Program-made: the position numbers and the translations under genes | The notes under the pieces: generated by a model | What the model was told of the DNA's origin: nothing | The model's input: only the letters and a program-made list of their open reading frames with translations | The model's database searches: none | From: Pseudomonas sp. 2FG | GTDB taxonomy: Bacteria; Pseudomonadota; Gammaproteobacteria; Pseudomonadales; Pseudomonadaceae | DNA: 64,000 bases | Reading direction: 5' to 3' | Assembly: GCF_005502935.1 (NCBI RefSeq) | Contig: NZ_SCMP01000019.1 | Location: 1 to 64,000 of the forward strand | Shown: positions 25,378 to 33,171 of the stretch, piece by piece | How positions within the stretch are numbered: the stretch's first letter is position 1 | Layout of the letters: every line of letters begins with the position of its first letter

Positions 25378-25489
25378 CTTCATTCTCCCGAAATTTTGCC
25401 TTAAACCTTGATTGCGCCGCGCCCTGGCTTTACCGGTCGCGGCAGCTCTGAATCGCTTGCCTTAATAGATTGGGGCCTGACGCCGAATT

Positions 25490-26059
25490 TCAAGCCTGCT
25501 CATCAATCGAAGGCGGCGCCTCGACCGGGGGCTTGCTGACCACGACCATGGCCGGACGCAACAAGCGACCGTGGAGCAGATAACCCTTCTGGAACACCTT
25601 GAGCACGCTATTGGGCTCCAGATGGGCGCTTTCCTGCATGGCCATGGCCTGATGGTGTTCGGCATTGAACGGTGCGCCATGCGGGTCGATGACTTCCAGC
25701 TGATAGCGCTTCAGCGTGTCCTGGAACAGCTTGAGCGTCAGCTCCATGCCTTCACGCACCGGCTTGATCGCCTCGTCATCCGGATTGGACAGCTCCAGAC
25801 CGCGCTCGAGGCTGTCGACGACCGGCAACAGGTCATTGGCAAATCTTTCCAGGGCGAACTTGTGGGCTTTCTCCACATCCTGATCGGCGCGGCGGCGCAC
25901 GTTCTGCAAGTCAGCCGCAACCCGCAGAGCCTGATCTTGAGCGGCCGCCAGCTGCTCTTCCAGCGCTTGCACGCGGGCAGCCAGATCTTCGCTCGATACA
26001 GCCTCGGCAGCAGTTTCCGCGTCGGGGTTCTGGGAATTCAGGGTCTGTTCGTCAGCCAT
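25490..26059 (-). CDS. grpE: Nucleotide exchange factor GrpE
   Basis: GrpE releases ADP from DnaK and acts as a thermosensor. The 189-aa protein has a disordered acidic N terminus, a long coiled coil (about 25-85, LAARVQALEEQLAAAQDQAL), and the C-terminal beta domain with the family signature (VLKVFQKGYLLHGRLLRPAMV). It is the promoter-proximal gene of the heat-shock operon, 112 bp before dnaK. Confidence 0.97.
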   Translation of the reverse strand: MADEQTLNSQNPDAETAAEAVSSEDLAARVQALEEQLAAAQDQALRVAADLQNVRRRADQDVEKAHKFALERFANDLLPVVDSLERGLELSNPDDEAIKPVREGMELTLKLFQDTLKRYQLEVIDPHGAPFNAEHHQAMAMQESAHLEPNSVLKVFQKGYLLHGRLLRPAMVVVSKPPVEAPPSIDEQA

Positions 26060-26112
26060 GCGTCTCTCCTCTCAAAAACGACCGCGAGCCTTAACTCACG
26101 TTTCTGCCGCTT

Positions 26113-26140
26113 ATATGGGGTCGCATTCTGCCGATTCAAG
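26113..26140 (-). promoter_or_regulatory. Sigma-32 (RpoH) heat-shock promoter of grpE-dnaK-dnaJ
   Basis: On the minus strand CTTGAA (26135 and beyond) and CCCCATAT (26113-26120) are separated by 14 bp, an almost perfect match to the RpoH consensus. It lies about 55 bp upstream of the grpE start. Confidence 0.85.
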
Positions 26141-26152
26141 AGCCGCCAAGGA

Positions 26153-26189
26153 TTGTCAGGCACAAAACAAACACTGTATAAATAACCAG
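26153..26189 (+). promoter_or_regulatory. recN promoter with LexA (SOS) box
   Basis: TTGTCA (26153-26158) and TATAAA (26177-26182) are separated by 18 bp. A LexA-type box CTGTATAAATAACCAG (26174-26189; consensus CTGT-N8-ACAG, one deviation in the second half) overlaps the -10. This predicts SOS repression of recN. Confidence 0.75.
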
Positions 26190-26213
26190 ACTTTACGCCT
26201 GGGAGCCTCCGCC

Positions 26214-27902
26214 ATGCTGGTACACCTATCCGTGCACAACTACGCCATAGTCGAACATCTCGACCTCGAGTTGAATGGCGGAATGAGCGTAATTACCGGC
26301 GAAACCGGCGCCGGCAAGTCGATCATGCTCGACGCCCTCGGCCTGTGCCTCGGTGATCGCGCCGACAGCGGCGTGGTGCGGCCCGGCGCCGACAAGGCGG
26401 ATATCCTCGCCAGCTTCGATCTCAGCGATATTCCGGAAGCACGGGCCTGGCTGGCCGAGCGCGACCTGGGCCAGACCCAGGATCAGGACGGGCCGTGCAT
26501 CCTCCGCCGGGTGATCACCGCCGAAGGTCGCTCGCGCGGCTACATCAACGGCTCACCCTGCCCGCAAGGCGACCTGAAAGCCCTCGGCGAACTGCTGATC
26601 GACATCCACAACCAGCACGAACACCAGTCGCTGCTCAAGCCCGAGACCCACCGCCGCCTGCTCGATGAGTACGCCGGCAGCCAGGAACTGGCGCGCCAGG
26701 TGCAACTCGCCGCACAGCGCTGGCGGCAAACCCGCCAAGAACTGGAACGCCTGTCCAGCGCCGGCGATGAACAGCGCGCGCGCCATCAATTGCTCAGCTA
26801 TCAGCTTGAGGAGCTCGATAATCTGGCACTCGGCGACACCGAACTGATGCAGCTGGAACAGGAGCACAAGGCCCTGGCCAATGCCGAAAGCCTGCTGAGC
26901 GCCTGTCGCCTGGTGCTGGAACAATGCAGTGAAAACGACGCCGGCAACGTCTTGTCCGCGCTAACCAGCAGCCTGCAGCGGCTCAGCTCGCTCAACAGCT
27001 CGCAGGGCGCCCTTGGCGAAGCCGTCAACCTGCTGGCCAGTGCACAGATCCAGGTGGAAGAAGCAGTCGGCGAACTGAACCGCTTTCTCGATCACTTCGA
27101 CGCCGACCCCGCGCGCCAGCAACTGCTCGAAGAGCGCCTCGATACCATCTACACCCTGGCACGCAAGCACCGGATCCAACCGAGCGAACTGGCCACCCTG
27201 CAACAACAGCTGTTTGAAGAGCTGGAAAGCCTCAACGCCGACGACCAGGCCACCGAGCGGCTGAGCGAAGAACTTTGCGCCTACGCCCGCCATTACCAAG
27301 AAAAGGCCCACGAACTCAGCACGCTCCGGCAGAGCGCGGCGGGGCAACTGGCCAGCTCAGTCGAACTCGAGATGCAGCGCCTGGGCATGCCTGGCGGGCG
27401 CTTCAACATCCAACTGTACGGCACCAACGCCGCCGATCCGCACCCGCAAGGCCTGGAGCACGTGGAGTTCCTGGTCAGCGCCAACCCCGGCCAGCCGCTC
27501 AAAGCCCTGGCGAAAGTCGCTTCCGGCGGCGAACTGTCACGCATCAGCCTGGCCATCCAGGTGATCACTGCGCAGACCTCGCGAGTCCCCACACTGGTCT
27601 TCGATGAAGTCGACGTCGGTATCGGCGGCCCTACTGCCGAAGTGGTAGGCCAACTGCTGCGTCGCCTCGGTTCACGCGGCCAGGTGCTGACCGTGACCCA
27701 CCTGCCGCAGGTCGCGGCGCAAGGGCACCAGCATCTGTTCGTGCACAAAGCGCGCGGCAGCGACGCCACCCGCACCGCAGTAGCGAATCTGGATGGCCCA
27801 GCCCGGGTTGAAGAAATCGCCCGCATGCTCGGCGGCGTCGATTTGACCGAGGAATCCCTCGCGCACGCCCGGCAGATGGTTAGCACCGCCGCCAATGCCT
27901 GA
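26214..27902 (+). CDS. recN: DNA repair protein RecN
   Basis: RecN is an SMC-like ATPase induced early in the SOS response that acts in double-strand-break repair. The 562-aa protein has Walker A GETGAGKS (residues 29-36), two central coiled-coil arms (about 160-360) and a C-terminal ATPase lobe with the ABC signature ASGGELSRISLA and Walker B TLVFDEVDVGIGG. The start ATG follows GGGAGCC. It is divergent from the heat-shock operon and followed by a strong bidirectional terminator. Confidence 0.97.
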   Translation: MLVHLSVHNYAIVEHLDLELNGGMSVITGETGAGKSIMLDALGLCLGDRADSGVVRPGADKADILASFDLSDIPEARAWLAERDLGQTQDQDGPCILRRVITAEGRSRGYINGSPCPQGDLKALGELLIDIHNQHEHQSLLKPETHRRLLDEYAGSQELARQVQLAAQRWRQTRQELERLSSAGDEQRARHQLLSYQLEELDNLALGDTELMQLEQEHKALANAESLLSACRLVLEQCSENDAGNVLSALTSSLQRLSSLNSSQGALGEAVNLLASAQIQVEEAVGELNRFLDHFDADPARQQLLEERLDTIYTLARKHRIQPSELATLQQQLFEELESLNADDQATERLSEELCAYARHYQEKAHELSTLRQSAAGQLASSVELEMQRLGMPGGRFNIQLYGTNAADPHPQGLEHVEFLVSANPGQPLKALAKVASGGELSRISLAIQVITAQTSRVPTLVFDEVDVGIGGPTAEVVGQLLRRLGSRGQVLTVTHLPQVAAQGHQHLFVHKARGSDATRTAVANLDGPARVEEIARMLGGVDLTEESLAHARQMVSTAANA

Positions 27903-27936
27903 CTCAGGCTGCTGATTCTGGCTTAAAGCCCAAAGC

Positions 27937-27965
27937 AAAAAGGCGACCCTCGGGTCGCCTTTTTT
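27937..27965. terminator. Bidirectional terminator between recN and fur
   Basis: AAAAAGGCGACC-CTC-GGTCGCCTTTTT is a compact GC stem with an A-run on one side and a T-run on the other. It serves the convergent recN and fur genes. Confidence 0.9.
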
Positions 27966-27997
27966 ACCAGCCTAGCGATTACTCGCGCAGGCAAGCC

Positions 27998-28402
27998 TTA
28001 CTTCTTCTTACGCACGTAGAGCACCAGATTGTGATCCACCAACTCGAAACCATGCTCACGCACTATCTCTTTTTGGCGTTTCTCGATCTCGGTATCGAAG
28101 AACTCGATCACCTCACCGGAATCGACACAGACCATGTGATCGTGGTGACCACCATCGGCCAACTCGAACACCGCATGGCCGCCATCGAAGTTGTGTCGCA
28201 CCACCAGACCGGCGGCCTCAAATTGGGTCAGTACACGGTACACCGTGGCCAAGCCCACATCTTCGCCAGCCTCCATCAGCGCCTTGTACACATCTTCCGC
28301 ACTCATGTGACGCTGCTCTGCATGGTCGAGCATCTGCAGAATTTTGACCCGCGGCAGGGTCACTTTAAGGCCAGCTTTTCGTAGTTCGCTATTTTCAACC
28401 AT
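27998..28402 (-). CDS. fur: Ferric uptake regulator Fur
   Basis: Fur is the Fe(II)-dependent repressor of iron acquisition. The 134-aa protein has the winged-helix DNA-binding domain (GLKVTLPRVKILQML, DVGLATVYRVLTQFEAAGLV) and the metal/dimer domain (HHDHMVCVDSGEVIEF). It has only one Cys where E. coli Fur has a CxxC, as is usual in Pseudomonas. The ATG giving MVENSELRKAG matches family N termini; an upstream extension is not conserved. It is divergent from bamE/omlA, the classical Pseudomonas fur-omlA arrangement. Confidence 0.97.
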   Translation of the reverse strand: MVENSELRKAGLKVTLPRVKILQMLDHAEQRHMSAEDVYKALMEAGEDVGLATVYRVLTQFEAAGLVVRHNFDGGHAVFELADGGHHDHMVCVDSGEVIEFFDTEIEKRQKEIVREHGFELVDHNLVLYVRKKK

Positions 28403-28499
28403 GGTCAGCTTTCTCGCGGTTGCTGCTTCGCAGCTCCCTTCAATGCAGGTATGATCGGACGTCAAGTTGCCCAGCCAAGATAGTGGAAGTCACCCACCG

Positions 28500-29027
28500 A
28501 TGCAAAACACCAAGCTCTTGCTGACCAGCCTCACCCTTGTGGGACTGTTCGCACTCGCCGGCTGTTCATTCCCCGGGGTTTATAAAATCGACATTCAACA
28601 GGGCAATGTCGTGACGCAGGACATGATAGACCAGTTACGCCCAGGAATGACCCGTCGCCAAGTGCGTTTTATCATGGGTAACCCACTGATTACCGATACC
28701 TTCCACGCCGACCGCTGGGACTATCTGTACAGCATCCAGCCGGGCGGCACGCAGCGCCTGCAGGAACGCGTCAGCATCCTGTTCGATGGCAAGGATCAAC
28801 TGGTTGGCTTGGCGGGCGACTTCATGCCCGGCGTCAGCCGCGACGAAGCGATCCTCGGCCAGGATAGCGGCAGCTCCGCAGTTGCCGCGCCCAAGCCCAG
28901 CGAACAAGCCAAACCTGAAGAGCCGCCCAAGCCTGGCTCACTGCTGGAAAAGATCCAGCGCGAAGTGGACAACGTCGAGACCGTCCCGATCCCGACTCCC
29001 GCACCACTGGAAACCTCGCCGCAGTAA
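28500..29027 (+). CDS. bamE: Outer membrane assembly lipoprotein BamE (OmlA)
   Basis: BamE is a small lipoprotein of the BAM complex that inserts beta-barrel proteins. The 175-aa protein has a signal peptide with lipobox LAGC (acylated Cys22). The SmpA/OmlA domain follows (about 30-100: GVYKIDIQQGN, LRPGMTRRQVRFIMGNPL, FHADRWDYLY). A Pro/Ala/Glu-rich tail, longer than in E. coli BamE, is typical of pseudomonads. The start is the ATG just before MQNTKLLL. Confidence 0.95.
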   Translation: MQNTKLLLTSLTLVGLFALAGCSFPGVYKIDIQQGNVVTQDMIDQLRPGMTRRQVRFIMGNPLITDTFHADRWDYLYSIQPGGTQRLQERVSILFDGKDQLVGLAGDFMPGVSRDEAILGQDSGSSAVAAPKPSEQAKPEEPPKPGSLLEKIQREVDNVETVPIPTPAPLETSPQ

Positions 29028-29043
29028 CCGCTGCGCCGAGACG

Positions 29044-29071
29044 AAAAAGCCCGGAGATTCCGGGCTTTTTT
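29044..29071. terminator. Bidirectional terminator between bamE and rnfH
   Basis: AAAAAGCCCGGAGATTCCGGGCTTTTTT is a perfect GCCCGG/CCGGGC stem, with a GAG/ATT-type loop and A/T runs on either side. It lies between the convergent genes. Confidence 0.9.
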
Positions 29072-29088
29072 CTGCACGCAAAACGACC

Positions 29089-29409
29089 TCAAGCGCCCTC
29101 TTGGCCCGCCTTGGCCTGCGCCGCCTTCGCCGCACGCTGCTTGCGCACCTCTTTCGGGTCCGCAATCAGCGGCCGATAGATCTCCACCCGCTCACCCTCT
29201 TCCAGCACGCGCTCGTCCGGCTTGGCGACGGCCTTGCCGAAGATACCCAGCGGGCAGTTCGCCAGATCCAGCTCCGGGAAATGCATCGCCATCCCGGACT
29301 GCTCGGCGGCCTGCCGCAACGTGGTGCCGTAGGGCAGGTTCAGGCACAACAGCTGCTGCTTGTCCGCCAGGGCATAGACCACTTCCACCCTGATGCTTGG
29401 CTTATCCAT
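29089..29409 (-). CDS. rnfH: RnfH family ubiquitin-like protein
   Basis: The 106-aa protein belongs to the RnfH/YfjF family with a beta-grasp (ubiquitin-like) fold. It shows IRVEVVYALADKQQLLCLNLP, the conserved GIFGKAVAKPDERVLEEGERVEIYRPL and a basic C-terminal tail. The molecular role is not established. The ATG overlaps the ratA stop by 8 bp, so ratA-rnfH are translationally coupled, as in E. coli. Confidence 0.93.
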   Translation of the reverse strand: MDKPSIRVEVVYALADKQQLLCLNLPYGTTLRQAAEQSGMAMHFPELDLANCPLGIFGKAVAKPDERVLEEGERVEIYRPLIADPKEVRKQRAAKAAQAKAGQEGA

Positions 29410-29836
29410 GCAGATGCTTGGCTCTTTGGCAGAAGGCATCGACCAAGGTATTGGCCGCCTGGTTGAACAAGGGCCCGAGGGTCGCCCGAACCAGCGGCCC
29501 GGCGTAGTCGAAGGACAGATCCAGACTGATCTTGCAGGCCTTGTCCGTCAGGGCCCTGAACTCCCAGATGCCATGCAGATGGGTGAAGGGCCCCTCCTCC
29601 AGCTGCATTTCGATGCGCTGCCCGGGAATCAGCTGATTGTGGGTCATAAAGCGCTGGTGCAGGTGTGCCTTGCTCACTGACAGGCTGGCGCGCATATGGC
29701 TGTCGCTAACCTCCAGCACCTCGGTCGCCGAACACCAGGGCAGAAACTCCGGATAGCGCGCCACATCATTGACCAGATCGTAGAGTGCCTGCGCCGGATA
29801 GGGCAGCAGGGCCGAGCGTTGAATATGCGTGGTCAT
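29402..29836 (-). CDS. ratA: RatA family START-domain protein (ubiquinone-binding/toxin RatA)
   Basis: The 144-aa SRPBCC (START/Coq10-like) protein opens MTTHIQRSALLPYPAQALYDLVNDVARYP and contains LPWCSATEVLE and LDLSFDYAGPLV, family hallmarks. E. coli RatA has been reported to block 70S association, and eukaryotic homologues (Coq10) bind ubiquinone; which role applies here is open. I chose the ATG at the family start; an upstream extension would run into the neighbouring transporter gene. Confidence 0.92.
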   Translation of the reverse strand: MTTHIQRSALLPYPAQALYDLVNDVARYPEFLPWCSATEVLEVSDSHMRASLSVSKAHLHQRFMTHNQLIPGQRIEMQLEEGPFTHLHGIWEFRALTDKACKISLDLSFDYAGPLVRATLGPLFNQAANTLVDAFCQRAKHLHG

Positions 29837-29843
29837 GCGGATC

Positions 29844-31247
29844 TCACTTCCATAACTGCGCGGCAAACACGATGAGAATACCCAGCGGCGCGACATAACG
29901 CATGAGCAAGAAGGTCAGGGCGAACAGTTTCGGACTGCGCATGGCCAGCTCATCACGCACCGCCTCACGGCCCATCACCCAACCGGCGAAGATCACGAAG
30001 GTCAGCCCACCGAGCGGCAACATGATGCGCGAGGTAAAGAAGTCGATCACCCCGAAGAAGTCCAAACCGCCTGCCGCGCCCCACTGATAGAGCTGGAAGC
30101 CGCCGGCATCACTGACGAAGAACTTGGCCTCCTTCCAGATATTGAAGGAGAACACCGTGCCCAGACCGACGAACCAACAGATAAACGCCAGCCCAGTAGT
30201 GACCCAGACCCGGCTCACTCGAGTGCGCTCGACCAGGTAAGCCACCATCGGCTCCAGCAGAGAAATGGCCGAACTCCAGGCCGCCACCGCCACCAGCACG
30301 AAGAACACCACGCCCATCAACTGACCGAAGACCACGTTACCGAAGGCCAGCGGCAGGGTGACGAACATCAGCCCCGGCCCCTCCCCCGGATTCAAGCCAG
30401 CGGCGAACACAATCGGGAACAGCGCCACACCGGCCAGCAGCGAAACGAAGGTATCCAGCAACGCCACGCCGACTATGGTGCCGGAGATCGAGGAATTCTT
30501 CGGCATATAAGCGCCGTAGATCAGAATCGAACCGACCCCGACACTGAGCGAGAAGAACGCATGGCCCATGGCGGGTAACAGGCCATCGAGCAGGCGCGAG
30601 GTGTCAAAGTTGAACATGAAGTGCACGCCCTCCATGAAATGCCCGGTGGTCAGGCTGTAACCCAGCAAGATCAGCAGCAGCAGGAATAACAGCGGCATCA
30701 TGATCCGCAGGCTGTGCTCCAGGCCTGCGACCACTCCACGCGCGATCACATAGGCCGACAGCAGCATAAAAATGCTGTGCCATAGCGTCAGCCGCCAGGG
30801 ATCGCTAATCATCCGGGCGAAATACGCCCCAGCCTGTTCGGGCGCCACGCCCTGGAAATCGCCGCGGCCCATGTCGATGATGTAATCCAGCGACCAGCCA
30901 CCCACCACGCTGTAGAACGACAGGATCAACAGCGCCGTGATCATTCCGGCAAACGCCGCCCACGACCACTTAGCCGAGTGCCCGGCCTCGACCGCCAGAT
31001 CGCGCAGGGCGTTCGCCGGGCTTTGCCGGGCCCGTCGACCGATCAAGGTTTCCGCCAGCATCACCGGCAGACCGAGCAGCGCGATGCACAGCAGAAACAC
31101 CAGGACAAAGGCTCCGCCGCCGTAGACGCCGGTCATATAGGGGAACTTCCAGATACTCCCCAAGCCCACCGCCGAGCCCGTGGCCGCCAGGATGAAGACC
31201 CAGCGACTAGCCCAGGAACCGTGGATCGAAACCTTGTCGCCCGCCAT
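29844..31247 (-). CDS. Sodium-dependent transporter, NSS/SNF family
   Basis: The 467-aa polytopic membrane protein is of the neurotransmitter:sodium symporter family (LeuT-like). It shows the TM1 signature ASRWVFILAATGSAVGLGSIWKFPYMT (Na1/Na2 and substrate-site region), GGAFVLVFLL, and about 11-12 predicted helices to the C terminus. Bacterial relatives import amino acids with Na+; the substrate cannot be assigned. The stop is 7 bp upstream of ratA, so the three genes may be cotranscribed. Confidence 0.92.
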   Translation of the reverse strand: MAGDKVSIHGSWASRWVFILAATGSAVGLGSIWKFPYMTGVYGGGAFVLVFLLCIALLGLPVMLAETLIGRRARQSPANALRDLAVEAGHSAKWSWAAFAGMITALLILSFYSVVGGWSLDYIIDMGRGDFQGVAPEQAGAYFARMISDPWRLTLWHSIFMLLSAYVIARGVVAGLEHSLRIMMPLLFLLLLILLGYSLTTGHFMEGVHFMFNFDTSRLLDGLLPAMGHAFFSLSVGVGSILIYGAYMPKNSSISGTIVGVALLDTFVSLLAGVALFPIVFAAGLNPGEGPGLMFVTLPLAFGNVVFGQLMGVVFFVLVAVAAWSSAISLLEPMVAYLVERTRVSRVWVTTGLAFICWFVGLGTVFSFNIWKEAKFFVSDAGGFQLYQWGAAGGLDFFGVIDFFTSRIMLPLGGLTFVIFAGWVMGREAVRDELAMRSPKLFALTFLLMRYVAPLGILIVFAAQLWK

Positions 31248-31496
31248 GTAGATACCCGTGGTGCCTGCAAAAGAGCGCGCATTCTCCGAGATTCATCCAA
31301 GCCCCTCAAGCCTTTACGCCGCTAGGCCTTGGCCGAGACGAGCGCGCCTGTGGGACTCGTCAGTTTTTTGAGGCGCAGGACAAACCGCGGCAACCGCAAA
31401 CAGGCGACCCAGAACAACAAAAAGCCCGTCACGCCCGAGGCCCAAGATCAAAGCTCGACAGACGCCTAAACTGTCGCCAGCCGGCCGGCGACTCCC

Positions 31497-31512
31497 TATA
31501 ATGCCGCGCCTA
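31497..31512 (+). promoter_or_regulatory. smpB -10 element implying a near-leaderless mRNA
   Basis: A perfect TATAAT (31497-31502) ends 9 bp before the smpB ATG. Normal start-site spacing would give a leader of only 2-4 nt. No Shine-Dalgarno sequence is visible. The -35 is poor (TCGCCA at 17 bp). The remaining DNA from 31248 shows nothing else. Confidence 0.5.
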
Positions 31513-31994
31513 TGGCTAAGCAAAAGAAACACCCTCAGGGCACCATTGCCCAAAACAAGAAAGCCCGGCACGACTACTTCATCGAACACAAGTTCGAGGC
31601 GGGTATGGTCCTGGCCGGCTGGGAAGTGAAAAGCCTGCGGGCCGGCAAGGCGCAGCTGGTCGACAGCTATGTGCTGCTCAAGAATGACGAAGCCTGGCTG
31701 ATCGGTTGCCACATTGCGCCACTGACCGCCGCCAGCACCCATGTCATCGCCGACCCCGTGCGCACGCGCAAACTGCTGCTCAACAAGCGCGAGCTGGAAA
31801 AGCTGACCACCTCAGTGCAGCAGAAGGGTTACGCCTGCGTGGCCTTGTCGATGTACTGGAAGCAGCACTTGATCAAGTGCGAAATCGGCCTAGGCAAAGG
31901 CAAGAAGGAATACGACAAGCGCCATACCGAACGCGAGCGCGACTCCGATCGCGAGCTGCAGCGCGCAGTGCGCAACAAGGGCAAGGACGAGTAA
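31512..31994 (+). CDS. smpB: SsrA-binding protein SmpB
   Basis: SmpB binds tmRNA and places it on stalled ribosomes for trans-translation. The 160-aa OB-fold protein shows NKKARHDYFIEHKFEAGMVL, GWEVKSLRAGKAQL, and the basic C-terminal tail (KGKKEYDKRHTERERDSDRE) that mimics an mRNA. Its RNA partner ssrA is 12 kb away in the same window. The 5' leader appears almost absent. Confidence 0.98.
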   Translation: MAKQKKHPQGTIAQNKKARHDYFIEHKFEAGMVLAGWEVKSLRAGKAQLVDSYVLLKNDEAWLIGCHIAPLTAASTHVIADPVRTRKLLLNKRELEKLTTSVQQKGYACVALSMYWKQHLIKCEIGLGKGKKEYDKRHTERERDSDRELQRAVRNKGKDE

Positions 31995-32040
31995 GCGGAT
32001 TTCTGGAGCCCCGCCTGCGCAGGGATTAACGGTGCAGGGC

Positions 32041-32070
32041 GCACTATCGGTCGTGCGCTTCCGATAGTGC
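32041..32070. terminator. Perfect stem-loop between smpB and lldR
   Basis: GCACTATCGG and CCGATAGTGC form a 10-bp perfect stem around a 10-nt loop, between two convergent genes. It lacks a T-run, so it may be a rho-assisted or 3'-end-stabilising hairpin rather than a classical terminator. Confidence 0.55.
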
Positions 32071-32082
32071 AGCAGCTCCCTT

Positions 32083-32850
32083 CTAAAAGCCCTGCCGCCG
32101 CTCCGCTCGCGCCACCCGTTGCGCCTCCTGCAAGCCCTCCGCCAGCACCTCCTGCACGTAATGGATGTGCCGATTGGACACTTCCCGCGCCGCCTCGGCA
32201 CGCCCCTCGATGATCGCCCGATACAACTCGCCATGCTGTTGCATCAGCATCTTGCGGGTCTCGGTGCGCAGGGCGTACATGCCGCCGATATTGGTCACCA
32301 CGTTGCGCTTCAACAGGTCGAACAGGCCGCGAATGGTGTGCAGCAGCACCGCGTTGTGGCTGGCCTCGGCGATCGCCAGGTGAAAGCGCGCATCGGCGGC
32401 GCCCTCTTCGGCGCGACTGACCTTGCCCTCACGCGCATAACAGTCCTGCAGCGCCTCGAAGGCTTCGCGCAGCCGCCGATGATCCAGCTCGGTCGCCCGT
32501 TGCGCGGCGTAATAGGCACAGGAACCTTCCAGCGTGTGGCGAAACTCCAGCAAATCACGCTGCGCCTCGGGGTTGCTCTCCAGCAAATGCAGCAGCGGAT
32601 CGCTGAAAGTCGAGCCCAAGGACTCCGCGACATAGTTGCCGCCGCCCTGGCGACTGACCAGCAAACCCTTGGCCGCCAGCTTCTGGATCGCCTCACGCAA
32701 TGAGGGTCGCGACACGCCGAACTGTTCCGCCAGCGCGCGCTCCGCGGGCAGGCGCTCGCCGGCCTTGAGCGTGCCTTCGAGAATCATCCCCTCGAGCTGC
32801 GCAACGATATCGTCCGACAAACGGCGCTGCTGTACCTGACCGAAGCCCAT
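32083..32850 (-). CDS. lldR: Lactate-responsive GntR/FCD regulator LldR
   Basis: The 255-aa FadR-type regulator has an N-terminal winged helix (about 10-75, LKAGERLPAERALAEQFGVSRPSLREAIQKL) and a C-terminal FCD ligand domain (about 90-235) with a metal site (DARFHLAIAEASHN and later His). Sequence and position identify it as LldR, which represses lldP in the absence of lactate. The ATG with GGAGAGG upstream (MGFGQVQQ) is chosen over a GTG four codons earlier that overlaps that ribosome-binding site. It is divergent from lldP. Confidence 0.93.
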   Translation of the reverse strand: MGFGQVQQRRLSDDIVAQLEGMILEGTLKAGERLPAERALAEQFGVSRPSLREAIQKLAAKGLLVSRQGGGNYVAESLGSTFSDPLLHLLESNPEAQRDLLEFRHTLEGSCAYYAAQRATELDHRRLREAFEALQDCYAREGKVSRAEEGAADARFHLAIAEASHNAVLLHTIRGLFDLLKRNVVTNIGGMYALRTETRKMLMQQHGELYRAIIEGRAEAAREVSNRHIHYVQEVLAEGLQEAQRVARAERRQGF

Positions 32851-32994
32851 AACCCTCTCCACCCTGCCCGATCATCGACCGAGCTGTCTAAATCCGTGCA
32901 TTGCCACCTGTTCGCCGCAGCCTAACCAGCCGCCGACGGCGCGACAAGAACAACCAAGCGCAACCAGCCTCGACCAAAGTCGCAGGCCGACAAA

Positions 32995-33058
32995 TTGACA
33001 GACTCGCTGCAAGGCTTTTACCCTGAGCCGTCGAAATTGTAAATTGGTATTACCAATT
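32995..33058 (+). promoter_or_regulatory. lldP promoter region with LldR-type operator
   Basis: A perfect TTGACA (32995-33000) is followed at 17 bp by a weak -10 (TTACCC). About 20 bp beyond is a perfect 17-bp palindrome AATTGGTATTACCAATT (33042-33058), matching the TGGT-N3-ACCA operators of FadR/LldR-type repressors. The operator lies downstream of the predicted start, suggesting a roadblock. The rest of the 32863-33171 spacer shows nothing else. Confidence 0.75.
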
Positions 33059-33171
33059 AAGTCGACATCCGAGTCGCGGTCACTATTTTGCCTGGCTGGA
33101 CGCCACAAGCGCCCCGGCCCAAATGACCCGACATAAGGCACACCCAACAAAAATCAGGGAGCCAACCCACG

